The notes below the pieces were generated by a model. That model made no database searches, was not told the DNA's origin, and saw only the letters and a list, made by a program, of their open reading frames with translations. Shown piece by piece: positions 8,254 to 17,395 of a stretch of DNA of 64,000 bases; positions within the stretch are counted from its first letter, which is position 1, and every line of letters starts with the position of its first letter. Source of the DNA: Streptococcus minor DSM 17118. GTDB lineage: Bacteria; Bacillota; Bacilli; Lactobacillales; Streptococcaceae. The stretch lies in the NCBI RefSeq assembly GCF_000377005.1, contig NZ_AQYB01000026.1, positions 1-64,000 of the forward strand, read 5' to 3'. The translations under genes were made by a program, and so were the position numbers.

Positions 8254-8422
8254 AATATCTCCTATTTCTATCTCATAATCATAAAGACAATAAAAAAATT
8301 GTATCAAAAACGCGAATAATTTGCAATGTTAAAACATTCTGTAAGTGTAGACAATTTTATTTTTAGGAAAGGCATGTTACAATAAAGGAGTAAATACAAT
8401 AAAACAATCAAAGGAGAAATAT

Positions 8423-8440
8423 CTTATGATGAATATGCAA
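8423..8440 (+). repeat. Left copy of an 18-bp direct repeat
   Basis: CTTATGATGAATATGCAA is identical to 11496-11513, where it is the start of ybaB. The two copies bracket the AT-rich two-gene island. Similarity is weaker but visible in the AGGAGA ribosome site just upstream of both copies. Confidence 0.85.
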
Positions 8441-8503
8441 GACTTGTTCCACGATTTTTTAAGTCTTGCAACCATCAGAAACGTTGATTTAAAGCCTTTA
8501 TAA
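8426..8503 (+). CDS. 25-aa ORF starting like YbaB (possible truncated duplicate or leader peptide)
   Basis: ATG ATG AAT ATG CAA GAC ... TAA encodes a 25-residue peptide beginning MMNMQDLFHDFL. Its first five residues equal those of YbaB (MMNMQNMM). It has a good AGGAGA ribosome site at 8412-8417, an extended -10 box (TGTTACAAT, 8374-8382) upstream, and a terminator at 8585-8614, so it could be a complete small transcription unit. It may be the ybaB 5' end left behind when the downstream island inserted, later degraded, or a genuine small peptide gene. Expression is not shown by sequence. Confidence 0.4.
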   Translation: MMNMQDLFHDFLSLATIRNVDLKPL

Positions 8504-8584
8504 ATTCACTAAATTAAACTAGAATCACTCGAATTTATATCAATAAGACAAAAAATAGACAATAGCAGTATCTGAGTTGTACCA

Positions 8585-8620
8585 AAAAAGCTTCCTTTTA
8601 AAGAGAAGCTTTTTACTTTT
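8585..8620 (+). terminator. Terminator before the defence-like island
   Basis: AAAAAGCTTC (8585-8594) and GAAGCTTTTT (8605-8614) have a 10-nt loop and are followed by ACTTTTTT. It ends the small plus-strand unit at 8426-8503 and faces the 3' end of the ApeA-like gene. Apart from this and the 25-aa ORF, the 411-bp gap 8254-8664 holds no gene. Confidence 0.75.
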
Positions 8621-8664
8621 TTCATTTTGATTTAATCATCAAAAAAGAAGTACAGTGTAATTAT

Positions 8665-10107
8665 TTAGAAATTTTTATATGCATATTTCATACCCAATTC
8701 TTGATAGATATAGTATCTCAAAACTTCTTGAAGAAGCAACTTAGTTTCATACATCTCATGAATATCTGTTATCATTTCTGGATATTTATCTTTTGAATCG
8801 CCATGAGTATAATAATTGCGCGTTTGAGTCAATTTTGTTATCAATAATTCCTTATCATTATTCGAAAAAATTTTAGTTTGATTAAACTCATCTATTGACT
8901 CAAATAAATTTTTTAAACGTTCCGAAAGACTAGGTTCTTTTTTATTAAATTTTAATCTATTCCTAAACTTCCTTCTAACCTCTACTAAAATATGTGTATT
9001 TATATAATCAAGCAACGATTGTTTTTCTTTTTCTTCTATATCAGATAAACATTGTGCAATTTTAAAATTCTTAAAATTTCTAGAATAGACTTCTAGATTC
9101 CTAATAGCATCAACTAGCTGGTCTTCTAAGTATAAATCACCATGAAGATTTTTTGAAAATTGACCTACTATAAATTCAGGTTCCTCAGATTTATTAAACC
9201 AATGATTTAAAATCCGTTCAAAGTCATCTTCTAGTTTCCTCAAAGAAATATCTTGCTGAGAATGTCCCCATTTTTTAGACTTTCTAGCATGTTGAACAAA
9301 GTATTTCCCCTTTATAATTGGCAAACGCTTATCTTTTAACATTTTATAATCAACTAGAAACTCAATATTAGTAAAAGATAATGGGATATTTGACAATATC
9401 TCAATAAATTCTTTAAATTTACGTGAAGCTTGATAGAATTCATCAAAACATCTTATACTTGAGTCAGCTGACGTAAGTTTAATAAAATAATCACTTGTAA
9501 ATGACGTAGTCGTAAACGAGGAATGTAGTATTGCCATATCTTCAAAGTTCATCTCAAGTGATTCTATTAATACTTTTGTTGGTTGATATTCATTTACTGC
9601 ACTCTCAAAAATAGTTTGCTTCTCTCCATGCTTAATGGTCACTAATGATTTTTCAATCCATTCTTCAATATGTTCAAAACTAAATTTATAATCTTTAATT
9701 TCTTGAGATTCCAGCTTGTTAATTAAGGCTTTAAAAGATTCTGAACCTCCATCAAAATCATCAATTGCATTATAAAATACGTTATATATTTTAAAATTTT
9801 TTACGCGATATTTGGTGATAGGAAATCCAGGGTAAGTAGAGGTCCCGCTTGGCTCTCCATAAGTATTTAAAATTAAGATATTACCATTGCTAGAATACCC
9901 ATATACCTTTTCTAAATTCTTACCAAAACCGAATGAAATACCTGTTTCCTCTTCAAATGCACCAAATAATTCTAGTACGATTTCTCTCGGCGAATAATGT
10001 AAAACACCACTTAGGTTATTATTAGTAGTAGCAATATCATCAGAACGTTCTGAAAAATATCCCTTTATTTCAAATTCTTTATCCCAAGTATAATCTTTAA
10101 ACTTCAT
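8665..10107 (-). CDS. ApeA-like HEPN-domain protein, probable anti-phage
   Basis: A 480-aa predicted cytosolic protein. The N-terminal half (GYFSERSDDIATTNNNLSGV...) looks like the beta-rich ApeA N-terminal domain. The C-terminal 200 residues are helical and contain RNYYTHGD at 430-437, an R-x4-H motif (R430, H435) typical of HEPN ribonucleases. ApeA proteins have been shown to give phage defence by abortive infection, with the HEPN domain as RNase effector. Here that is inference from architecture. The coding region is strikingly AT-rich compared with neighbours. It is the second gene of a two-gene minus-strand set, 69 bp after the zinc-ribbon gene, inside an 18-bp direct repeat. Confidence 0.7.
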   Translation of the reverse strand: MKFKDYTWDKEFEIKGYFSERSDDIATTNNNLSGVLHYSPREIVLELFGAFEEETGISFGFGKNLEKVYGYSSNGNILILNTYGEPSGTSTYPGFPITKYRVKNFKIYNVFYNAIDDFDGGSESFKALINKLESQEIKDYKFSFEHIEEWIEKSLVTIKHGEKQTIFESAVNEYQPTKVLIESLEMNFEDMAILHSSFTTTSFTSDYFIKLTSADSSIRCFDEFYQASRKFKEFIEILSNIPLSFTNIEFLVDYKMLKDKRLPIIKGKYFVQHARKSKKWGHSQQDISLRKLEDDFERILNHWFNKSEEPEFIVGQFSKNLHGDLYLEDQLVDAIRNLEVYSRNFKNFKIAQCLSDIEEKEKQSLLDYINTHILVEVRRKFRNRLKFNKKEPSLSERLKNLFESIDEFNQTKIFSNNDKELLITKLTQTRNYYTHGDSKDKYPEMITDIHEMYETKLLLQEVLRYYIYQELGMKYAYKNF

Positions 10108-10176
10108 TTTATCCTTTCTAACTATTATTCAAAAAAACTTCATATTTTTCTAAAATATTTCTATGTATAATATCTT

Positions 10177-11301
10177 TTATTTATCTAAGATCAGCTTCCA
10201 ATTTTCATTATCTGAATTATCAATCATAATTTTTTTACGATGACTTAACAATTCGTCGCTCACAAAATATTGTCCTAATCGTTCTACAAACCCACATTTC
10301 TGACAAGTATAAAGATAATCTTCTCTTATTTCATTCACTACAGCCATATTGAATTCAAATTGATTACCACACTCATCACAGTTCATACTAAGATAGTCAC
10401 TGCTAAATATTAAATCAAAAATGCTCTCTAATTCTTTATTATCATCCTCTGATAATGCTAATATTATCTTCAAATTTCTGATATATCGGTTAAACTCTGA
10501 TGTTTCCTCATCTATATCTACATATTTTTCAAAAATAGCAACAATAACCTCCACCAAATATAGTAGAATATATGGGATTTTCTTATAGTACAAATCCCAA
10601 AAGTCATCCCAAATTTTATCATCTGCAAAAATAAAATTAAGATTCTTCTTCTCCGTTGGATAATTTTTATTTCTAGTCACCAAATGAATTGATTTATCAA
10701 ACGCACTAGTCAAACTATTTTCAGCCCTTCTATTGTATATTACATCATACAACAATTCTGGATTAAGTAATTCTTGACTAAAATCCAATGAACTATTTCT
10801 AGATTGAACTAATACCTTCGCTTTTGAGAATAAATCAATAACAAAATCTTTCTTTCCTCTTAAATCACTGACATCATATTCTCCAGAATCTCCATACTGT
10901 ACTTTTTCTAAGAATTCACGTGGCTGAACTAACATCCAGCTTAAATAAAACAAATTATCTTGAAATGGTTTTCTAGCAAGTGAAAATGCAACAGTAACCT
11001 TACCACGTTCTATACAGCTCAATGATTCAAACAGATAGTAATTCAAATCTCTCAAAATTGAAAAAAATATATGTGGAATAAATACTCTTTCAGAAATCTC
11101 TAAGTCTCTTTGTCTCTCTAGCTCATCAAGAAAGTCAACTTTATTATCTATCTTATTGGTAAATTTAAAAGATAAATTTGCCAATTTATATTTATCAGCC
11201 TTAACCAATATATCAACTAAAATGTCATACAAATAAAGCATCAATTGATGACGTTTTATATACTTGGCTGGTAATAATTCCGAGATATATGATTCGACCA
11301 A
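10177..11301 (-). CDS. Unknown protein with C-terminal zinc ribbon, paired with ApeA-like gene
   Basis: A 374-aa protein I do not recognise. The first 270 residues are predicted mostly helical, with a segment AFSLARKPFQDNLFYLSWML (about 105-124) reminiscent of HEPN-like or DUF5677-type helical bundles. Two CxxC knuckles at C308/C311 and C333/C336 (NCDECG ... TCQKCGF) form a likely zinc ribbon. It has no signal peptide or clear membrane helix. It lies upstream of the ApeA-like gene on the same strand, is equally AT-rich, and is enclosed by the same direct repeats, so the two probably arrived together. It may be a sensor or accessory subunit for the HEPN effector. No catalytic motif is visible. 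Confidence 0.6.
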   Translation of the reverse strand: MVESYISELLPAKYIKRHQLMLYLYDILVDILVKADKYKLANLSFKFTNKIDNKVDFLDELERQRDLEISERVFIPHIFFSILRDLNYYLFESLSCIERGKVTVAFSLARKPFQDNLFYLSWMLVQPREFLEKVQYGDSGEYDVSDLRGKKDFVIDLFSKAKVLVQSRNSSLDFSQELLNPELLYDVIYNRRAENSLTSAFDKSIHLVTRNKNYPTEKKNLNFIFADDKIWDDFWDLYYKKIPYILLYLVEVIVAIFEKYVDIDEETSEFNRYIRNLKIILALSEDDNKELESIFDLIFSSDYLSMNCDECGNQFEFNMAVVNEIREDYLYTCQKCGFVERLGQYFVSDELLSHRKKIMIDNSDNENWKLILDK

Positions 11302-11495
11302 TATTTTTCCCTCATTTCTTTTTACTACTTACTATTATACTTCAAAAGTAATCAATGTTTATTATTAAAGGCAATAAAATATTCTACCTCCCTTTTCTTT
11401 CGTTCTTCATCGCTCCTCCATCTTTTCCAGACCCTTAAAAAATGCTATAATAGACCTGTTGTGAGACAATATTTTAAATACGAGGAGATAAGACA

Positions 11496-11513
11496 CTTAT
11501 GATGAATATGCAA
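11496..11513 (+). repeat. Right copy of the 18-bp direct repeat (ybaB start)
   Basis: Identical to 8423-8440. It covers the ybaB start codon and first codons. The distance between equivalent bases of the two copies is 3073 bp, the likely size of the inserted unit. Confidence 0.85.
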
Positions 11514-11798
11514 AACATGATGAAACAGGCACAGAAACTACAAAAGCAAATGGAAAAAGCGCAAGCAGATTTGGCAGTTAAGAGCTTCATGGGGGCTTCT
11601 GCTCAGGATTTGGTGACTGCCACTTTCACTGGCGATAAGAAGTTGGTTCGTATCGAGTTCAAGCCTGAGGTGGTGGACGTAGATGATGTTGAAACGTTAC
11701 AAGACATGACCATCCAAGCGGTTAACCAAGCTTTAGAAAAAATTGATGCAGCCAGTCAGCAATCGCTAGGTGCTTTTGCAGGTAAATTACCTTTTTAG
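11499..11798 (+). CDS. YbaB/EbfC nucleoid-associated protein
   Basis: A 99-aa DNA-binding protein of the YbaB/EbfC family. It begins [25 protein letters not shown] (amphipathic helix) and ends [10 protein letters not shown], a family hallmark. Homologues form dimers with DNA-binding helical pincers and associate with the nucleoid. Length is normal. An extended -10 (TGCTATAAT) lies at about 11443-11451 and GAGGAGAT precedes the start. The gene is intact, so any insertion event at the left repeat preserved a functional copy. Confidence 0.92.
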   Translation: MMNMQNMMKQAQKLQKQMEKAQADLAVKSFMGASAQDLVTATFTGDKKLVRIEFKPEVVDVDDVETLQDMTIQAVNQALEKIDAASQQSLGAFAGKLPF

Positions 11799-11958
11799 AT
11801 AACTAGCTAAAAAGTTTGAGAGATAGCGATTGACAAAAATAGTGTCTTCTCCATAATGTTCGTCAATCTGCTAGACATCTTTACAACTCTCCTGTTTTCT
11901 AAAAGTGGCCAACGAGAACCAACAATGACAACTCCAGAAGCGGTAAGCGAAAATTTGG

Positions 11959-11986
11959 TTGATTTTACAAAATTTTCTGATATAAT
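11959..11986 (+). promoter_or_regulatory. Promoter of the Sua5/YciO-type gene
   Basis: TTGATT (11959-11964) and TATAAT (11981-11986) are separated by 16 bp, with AAAGGAG before ATG 12022. A partial CodY-like string (AATTTTCTGA) overlaps it but matches only the first ten positions. The preceding 220 bp after ybaB hold no gene. Confidence 0.75.
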
Positions 11987-12021
11987 TGAATTATCTGAAA
12001 ATTCTACCAAAGGAGCACGCT

Positions 12022-12807
12022 ATGACAAAACACATTCATTGGGATGGAAAACTCTCCCAAGAAGGCCTTGATACGATAAAAAAAGAAGGTGGGGTCATTG
12101 TCTGCCCAACCAAGGTCGGCTACATCATCATGACAGCAGACAAGGCTGGCTTGGAACGCAAGTTTGATGCTAAAGAACGCAAACGCAACAAACCAGGTGT
12201 TGTGCTTTGTGGTAGCATGGAAGAATTACGGGAATTGGCACAACTGACACCAGAAATTGATGCCTTTTACCAGAAGCATTGGGATGAAGACATTCTTTTA
12301 GGTTGTATCTTACCTTGGAAACCTGAATCTTACGCTAAATTACAGGCCTATGGCGATGGGCGCGAGGAGTTGATGACTGATGCCCGTGGTACTTCTTGCT
12401 TCGTCATTAAGTTCGGTGTGGCTGGTGAGCAAATTGCCAAGGAAATGTGGGAACAGGAGGGTCGCATGGTCTATGCTTCCTCTGCCAACCCATCTGGTAA
12501 AGGAAACCGCGGTAAGGTGGAAGGAATCGGGGAGCGCATCGAGTCCAAGGTAGATTTGGTTATCGAAGCGGACGACTACGTAGCGTCTATCCAACCTGAC
12601 AAAACTGTTGAAACACGCTATGAGCAAGGGGTTATGGTCTCCATGGTCGATGTGGATGGCAAGCTGATTCCAGAACAGGGAGCTAACAGCCGCTCCATCG
12701 AACCATGTCCTGTTATTATCCGCAAGGGTCTGGACATCGACAAAATCATGATGCACCTGTCCGACCACTTCAACTCTTGGAACTACCGCCAAGGGGAGTA
12801 TTATTAA
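12022..12807 (+). CDS. Sua5/YciO/YrdC/YwlC family protein
   Basis: A 261-aa protein of the YrdC fold. Family motifs are KEGGVIVCPTKVGYIIM, then KFDAKERKRNKPGVVLCGS (the KxR.K.P nucleotide-binding signature), then SSANPSGKGNRGK. YrdC proteins make threonylcarbamoyl-AMP for tRNA t6A synthesis, but the genome should also have a canonical TsaC. This longer variant may be a paralogue with a related nucleotide-binding role. ATG 12022 is preferred over 11986 because AAAGGAG lies just upstream. A terminator follows within 35 bp. Confidence 0.8.
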   Translation: MTKHIHWDGKLSQEGLDTIKKEGGVIVCPTKVGYIIMTADKAGLERKFDAKERKRNKPGVVLCGSMEELRELAQLTPEIDAFYQKHWDEDILLGCILPWKPESYAKLQAYGDGREELMTDARGTSCFVIKFGVAGEQIAKEMWEQEGRMVYASSANPSGKGNRGKVEGIGERIESKVDLVIEADDYVASIQPDKTVETRYEQGVMVSMVDVDGKLIPEQGANSRSIEPCPVIIRKGLDIDKIMMHLSDHFNSWNYRQGEYY

Positions 12808-12818
12808 GAAATGAAAAG

Positions 12819-12845
12819 CCCGAGTTTGAAAAAACTTGGGTTTTG
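12819..12845 (+). terminator. Terminator after the Sua5-type gene
   Basis: CCCGAGTTT / AAACTTGGG (one G-T) has a 4-nt loop and is followed by TTTTGG. It lies directly upstream of the next gene, whose promoter must overlap it. Confidence 0.75.
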
Positions 12846-12857
12846 GTATAAATTTAT

Positions 12858-13622
12858 ATGACAAAAGTATATTTTCTAGGTGGCCTAGGCAGCAATCAAT
12901 ATCACTCTCAAGATCTGCTAAACGCCCTATCTTTCCCAGTCATCTTCCTTGATTTGCCAGGACATGGAGCTACAAGAAACACCATCATAGAAAATAAGGA
13001 AGACTTGATAACATGGTTTTCTAACAGTGTCAATCTAGAGAATCCAATCATCCTAATTGGGCATTCTTTTGGTGCAAGTCTTGCAGCCTTTTTAGCAAGT
13101 AGCATAAAAAACGTTCAACAAGTCATTCTACTAGATGGTGCCTATATAGATATCCATCAACTTGGTTCTTTAGAAGATGAATTACGCGAAACATCTCACT
13201 TTTTGGAAAAAACGACTTATCCGACCATTGAATCTACTATACAGAAAGAAAAGGAATCTTCTTCATTTTGGTCAGAAAATCTTGAGCAGGCTGTCAAGGA
13301 AAGCCTAGTATTCAAAAATGGTCGTTATTCTTTAAATCTAAATACAGAAGCTATCCGGTCATTGGTGACTCTTCATCGTCAGATTGTCCCCACCCTCCAG
13401 TCTCTATCCTGTCCTTGCTTGCTCATCCCCCAAACCAAAGATATCCCCAACTGGAAAAAACAAATGTTAGAAAGAGTTCCTGATTCTGTTCAGATTGAAC
13501 TAATACCAGATTGCGGTCATAGTCCTCACACAGAAAAACCCGAGCTTGTCGCTCAGGTTATTTCAACATTTCTTAGCTCCAATCCAGATTTGGTCCAACT
13601 GGCACCACACCTGTTGGATTGA
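12858..13622 (+). CDS. Alpha/beta hydrolase
   Basis: A 254-aa cytosolic alpha/beta-hydrolase. The oxyanion-loop region is FLGGLGSNQYHSQD near the N-terminus. The nucleophile elbow is GHSFGAS (about residues 67-73) and the terminal His is in CGHSPHTEKPE (about 225). Substrate unknown. There is no recognisable ribosome site before ATG 12858. An extended -10 (TGGTATAAA, 12844-12852) ends five bases before the ATG, so translation may be from a leaderless or near-leaderless mRNA. Its last 50 bp overlap the 3' end of the convergent glutathionyl-hydroquinone reductase gene. Confidence 0.82.
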   Translation: MTKVYFLGGLGSNQYHSQDLLNALSFPVIFLDLPGHGATRNTIIENKEDLITWFSNSVNLENPIILIGHSFGASLAAFLASSIKNVQQVILLDGAYIDIHQLGSLEDELRETSHFLEKTTYPTIESTIQKEKESSSFWSENLEQAVKESLVFKNGRYSLNLNTEAIRSLVTLHRQIVPTLQSLSCPCLLIPQTKDIPNWKKQMLERVPDSVQIELIPDCGHSPHTEKPELVAQVISTFLSSNPDLVQLAPHLLD

Positions 13623-14526
13623 TGGTTTTGTGACTACCGTAGTAATGCTTTTTGATATGGTCAAAGTTGACAGTCTCTGTAATTCCTGGCATTTTGTAGA
13701 TACGTTTGGTATACGCCCACAGATTTGGATAATCAACCAAGGCCTTGATATTGCACTTGAAATGACCAAAATAGACAGAGTCAAAACGAACTAGAGTGGT
13801 GAAGAGACGGATGTCTGCTTCAGTCAAACGATTACCCACTAGGTAGTCTTGACCAATCAAACGCTCTTCCATCTGATCCAGGGCTTCAAAGAGCTTATTT
13901 ACCTCTTCTTCATAGACTTCTTGCTTGGTAGAAAAACCAGCCTTGTAGACTCCATTATTGATGCGGTGGTAGACAAAATCATTGACGCTGTCAATTTCCT
14001 CTAGCCATTCCGCTGGTACATAATCTCCCGGTTTTGCTCCGATACCATCAAAAGCTGAGTTGAACATGCGGATAATCTCTGAAGATTCATTGTTCACAAT
14101 GGTCTTCGTTTTTTTATCAAACAATACCGGAACAGTGACGCGACCTGTATAATCTGGTTGGACAGCAGTGTATACTTCATGCAAGTAGCGGGCCTGGAAA
14201 ATAGGATCCGCAACGACACCCTCACCCTCTTCAAAGGTCCAGCCGTTTTCTAGCATCAAAGGATGAACGACAGAAACAGAAATCATGTCTTCCAACCCTT
14301 TGAGAGCGCGCATGATGAGAGTCCGACTAGCCCAAGGACAGGCCAGAGACACATAAAGATGGTAACGCCCTGCCTCTGCTTTAAAACCAGCTTGACCAGT
14401 TGGACCAGCAGATCCATCCGCTGTTATCCAATTACGAAATTGGGCTTGAGTTCGCACAAAGCGACCACCTGTTTTCTTGGTGTCATACCATTGATCAACC
14501 CATTTTCCTTCTACTAATAAACCCAT
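13573..14526 (-). CDS. Glutathionyl-hydroquinone reductase (Xi-class GST)
   Basis: A 317-aa protein of the YqjG/ECM4 family. The N-terminal thioredoxin-like domain carries the CPWA motif (SLACPWASRTLI), with catalytic Cys at about residue 80. A helical C-terminal GST domain follows, including LTEADIRLFTTLVRFD. The enzymes reduce glutathionyl-hydroquinones. Streptococci often import rather than make glutathione, so the physiological substrate is unclear. Length fits the family. The start MGLLVEGKWV has AGGAGG-like sequence upstream. The gene converges with and overlaps the alpha/beta-hydrolase gene by 50 bp. Confidence 0.87.
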   Translation of the reverse strand: MGLLVEGKWVDQWYDTKKTGGRFVRTQAQFRNWITADGSAGPTGQAGFKAEAGRYHLYVSLACPWASRTLIMRALKGLEDMISVSVVHPLMLENGWTFEEGEGVVADPIFQARYLHEVYTAVQPDYTGRVTVPVLFDKKTKTIVNNESSEIIRMFNSAFDGIGAKPGDYVPAEWLEEIDSVNDFVYHRINNGVYKAGFSTKQEVYEEEVNKLFEALDQMEERLIGQDYLVGNRLTEADIRLFTTLVRFDSVYFGHFKCNIKALVDYPNLWAYTKRIYKMPGITETVNFDHIKKHYYGSHKTINPTGVVPVGPNLDWS

Positions 14527-14586
14527 AAGATTCCTCCTTTATTTTTGATTATTTTATCACTAATTATTGATTTTTACAAGAATAAT

Positions 14587-14606
14587 AACTTGGGTTTCCC
14601 CAAGTT
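14587..14606. terminator. Bidirectional hairpin after rocS
   Basis: AACTTGGG / CCCAAGTT with a 4-nt loop abuts the rocS stop codon. T-richness is modest on both sides. Confidence 0.55.
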
Positions 14607-15100
14607 TATTTTCCAAACAATCTGGCAAAGAAGCCTTTGTTTTGTGTCGATTCGACTTCGGCCTTGGCCTGATCCAGTTCCAACTTCAGCGTTTCCTTAT
14701 CGGCCATAGCCTTGAGCGTGAGTTGTTGTTGCTGATCCAACTGCTTGTCCTTCTCAGAAATCTGTACATCCTTCACGCGCAACTGTTCATCCTTCTCAGC
14801 CAGCTGCTTGTCCTTGGCCTTGAGTTGGTCGTAGAGACGAAGGATTTCGGCATTCTTTTCATCAACCAGAATCTCCATCAGTTCGCGCTGTTTGACTTCC
14901 TCACTAACAGGCTCATCCTCAAAAATAGTGGTCTTGTAAATCTCTTCCAGTTTTACCAAGCCAGCACGATTGACAACTGTTACACCCTTTTCATTTTTTT
15001 CAACAAATTCTTCCGGAAGAGCCTTGACACGATTGTTCATGGCCTGTCGGCTGACACCTAAAATCTCAGCAAGTTCGCTGACTGTTTTCTCAATTCCCAT
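14606..15100 (-). CDS. rocS: RocS-like chromosome segregation protein
   Basis: A 164-aa protein. It has an N-terminal helix-turn-helix (residues about 5-45, VSELAEILGVSRQAMNNRVK). A long heptad-rich coiled coil at about 65-145 (KDKQLAEKDEQLRVKD...) follows. The short C-terminal amphipathic end NKGFFARLFGK could insert into membrane. This architecture matches RocS, described in S. pneumoniae as linking the chromosome to the membrane through ParB and the tyrosine-kinase capsule system. The start is well placed. The identification rests on architecture and memory of the protein, so a related DUF536 protein remains possible. Confidence 0.75.
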   Translation of the reverse strand: MGIEKTVSELAEILGVSRQAMNNRVKALPEEFVEKNEKGVTVVNRAGLVKLEEIYKTTIFEDEPVSEEVKQRELMEILVDEKNAEILRLYDQLKAKDKQLAEKDEQLRVKDVQISEKDKQLDQQQQLTLKAMADKETLKLELDQAKAEVESTQNKGFFARLFGK

Positions 15101-15185
15101 AATATCCTCAATCGCTTGATTTTCTTAACGTTTTCTATCATTAAAATCTTACCACAACCACCTACCCCTGTCAAATTTATGGTAA

Positions 15186-16367
<1,182 letters not shown>

Positions 16368-16444
16368 AAAATAGTTCGAACCAAATCGGCATGTTGGACA
16401 GTCACATTGATAGTGCAACAAATATCCTTCCATTCATAGCAAGC

Positions 16445-16476
16445 AAAAAACCCGAGGGACACCTCGGGTTTCCTTT
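16445..16476 (+). terminator. Terminator after the HI0933-like gene
   Basis: CCCGAGG / CCTCGGG with a GACA loop is preceded by an A-run and followed by TTTCCTTTATTT. The rest of 16477-16686 contains only the promoter region of the ABC operon. Confidence 0.85.
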
Positions 16477-16686
16477 ATTTCTGTTTCCAACTAACTGAAT
16501 GGGCGCTTTTCTCCAGTTCTTTGTAGTTAATGAAGGACTACATACAAGAATGGTATTATATTTTAGCTGACTTCTAATAGTTCAAAAATAAATGTCGTTG
16601 AAATATAGGTAAATAAAGAAAAAACTTGAATTTACCCACATTTTTTTGTACCATAGTTTTAATACAAAATAATTAAGGGGTTGACT

Positions 16687-17385
16687 ATGAAATTATCTAT
16701 TGATTCTATTTCAAAAAAATTTGACCAGAATAGTATTCTAGAAAATGCTTCGTTCACCTTTGAAAAAGGAAAAATTTACGGGCTTCTAGGGCGAAATGGT
16801 GCTGGTAAAACAACTTTCTTTAACTGTGTAGCTCGAAATCTGAAGCTAGATGGTGGGAAGATTCAACTGGTGGAAAACGGCCAACCCAGAAATTATGATA
16901 ATACTGAAATCGGCTTTACCCAGACCCATCCTCAGCTCCCCATCTTTATGACAGCCTATGAATTTGTTCGTTTTTACATGGATATTCACAAAGACCAAAT
17001 CAAGATTTCCCGTACTCCACAAGAATGGCTGAGTCTAGTTGGTATCAGTCAAAAAGACCAGCATCGCCTGCTCAAAGATTTCTCCCATGGAATGCAAAAC
17101 AAGGTTCAGATACTTCTTTCTCTAGTGGTCCAACCTCCTGTCCTGCTCTTAGATGAACCTCTGACTTCCTTCGACCCAGTTGCAGCTTTGGAATTTAAAA
17201 ACTTGATTCGTGAGGCTAAAAAAGATTCCATTATCATCTTTTCGACTCATGTTCTCCAGCTGGCCCAAGACCTTTGTGATGAAGTTGTCTTACTTCATCA
17301 CAAGCATTTGCAGACCATTCCAGCTGAAAAACTACACGATGCTGACTTTGAGCAAGAAATCGTTGTTCTTTTGAGTGAAGATTAG
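16687..17385 (+). CDS. ABC transporter ATP-binding protein
   Basis: A 232-aa ABC ATPase. Walker A is GRNGAGKTT (about 36-44), Walker B is VLLLDEPLTSFDP (about 155-167), and the switch His is in IFSTHVLQ. The signature loop reads SHGMQNK, an atypical LSGGQ variant seen in some EcsA/CcmA-like exporters. Start ATG 16687 is six bases after AAGGGG; the TTG at 16681 is too close to that site. The stop is ten bases before the permease start, so the two form one operon. The exported substrate is unknown. Confidence 0.88.
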   Translation: MKLSIDSISKKFDQNSILENASFTFEKGKIYGLLGRNGAGKTTFFNCVARNLKLDGGKIQLVENGQPRNYDNTEIGFTQTHPQLPIFMTAYEFVRFYMDIHKDQIKISRTPQEWLSLVGISQKDQHRLLKDFSHGMQNKVQILLSLVVQPPVLLLDEPLTSFDPVAALEFKNLIREAKKDSIIIFSTHVLQLAQDLCDEVVLLHHKHLQTIPAEKLHDADFEQEIVVLLSED

Positions 17386-17395
17386 GAGGTTCAAC

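Noticed and set aside
8426..8503. A second full ybaB gene
   Set aside because: Only the first codons match; the frame closes after 25 codons and no downstream YbaB similarity is present.
11971..11985. CodY box upstream of the Sua5/YciO-type gene
   Set aside because: The first ten bases match but the second half of the motif does not, and the sequence is explained by the promoter.
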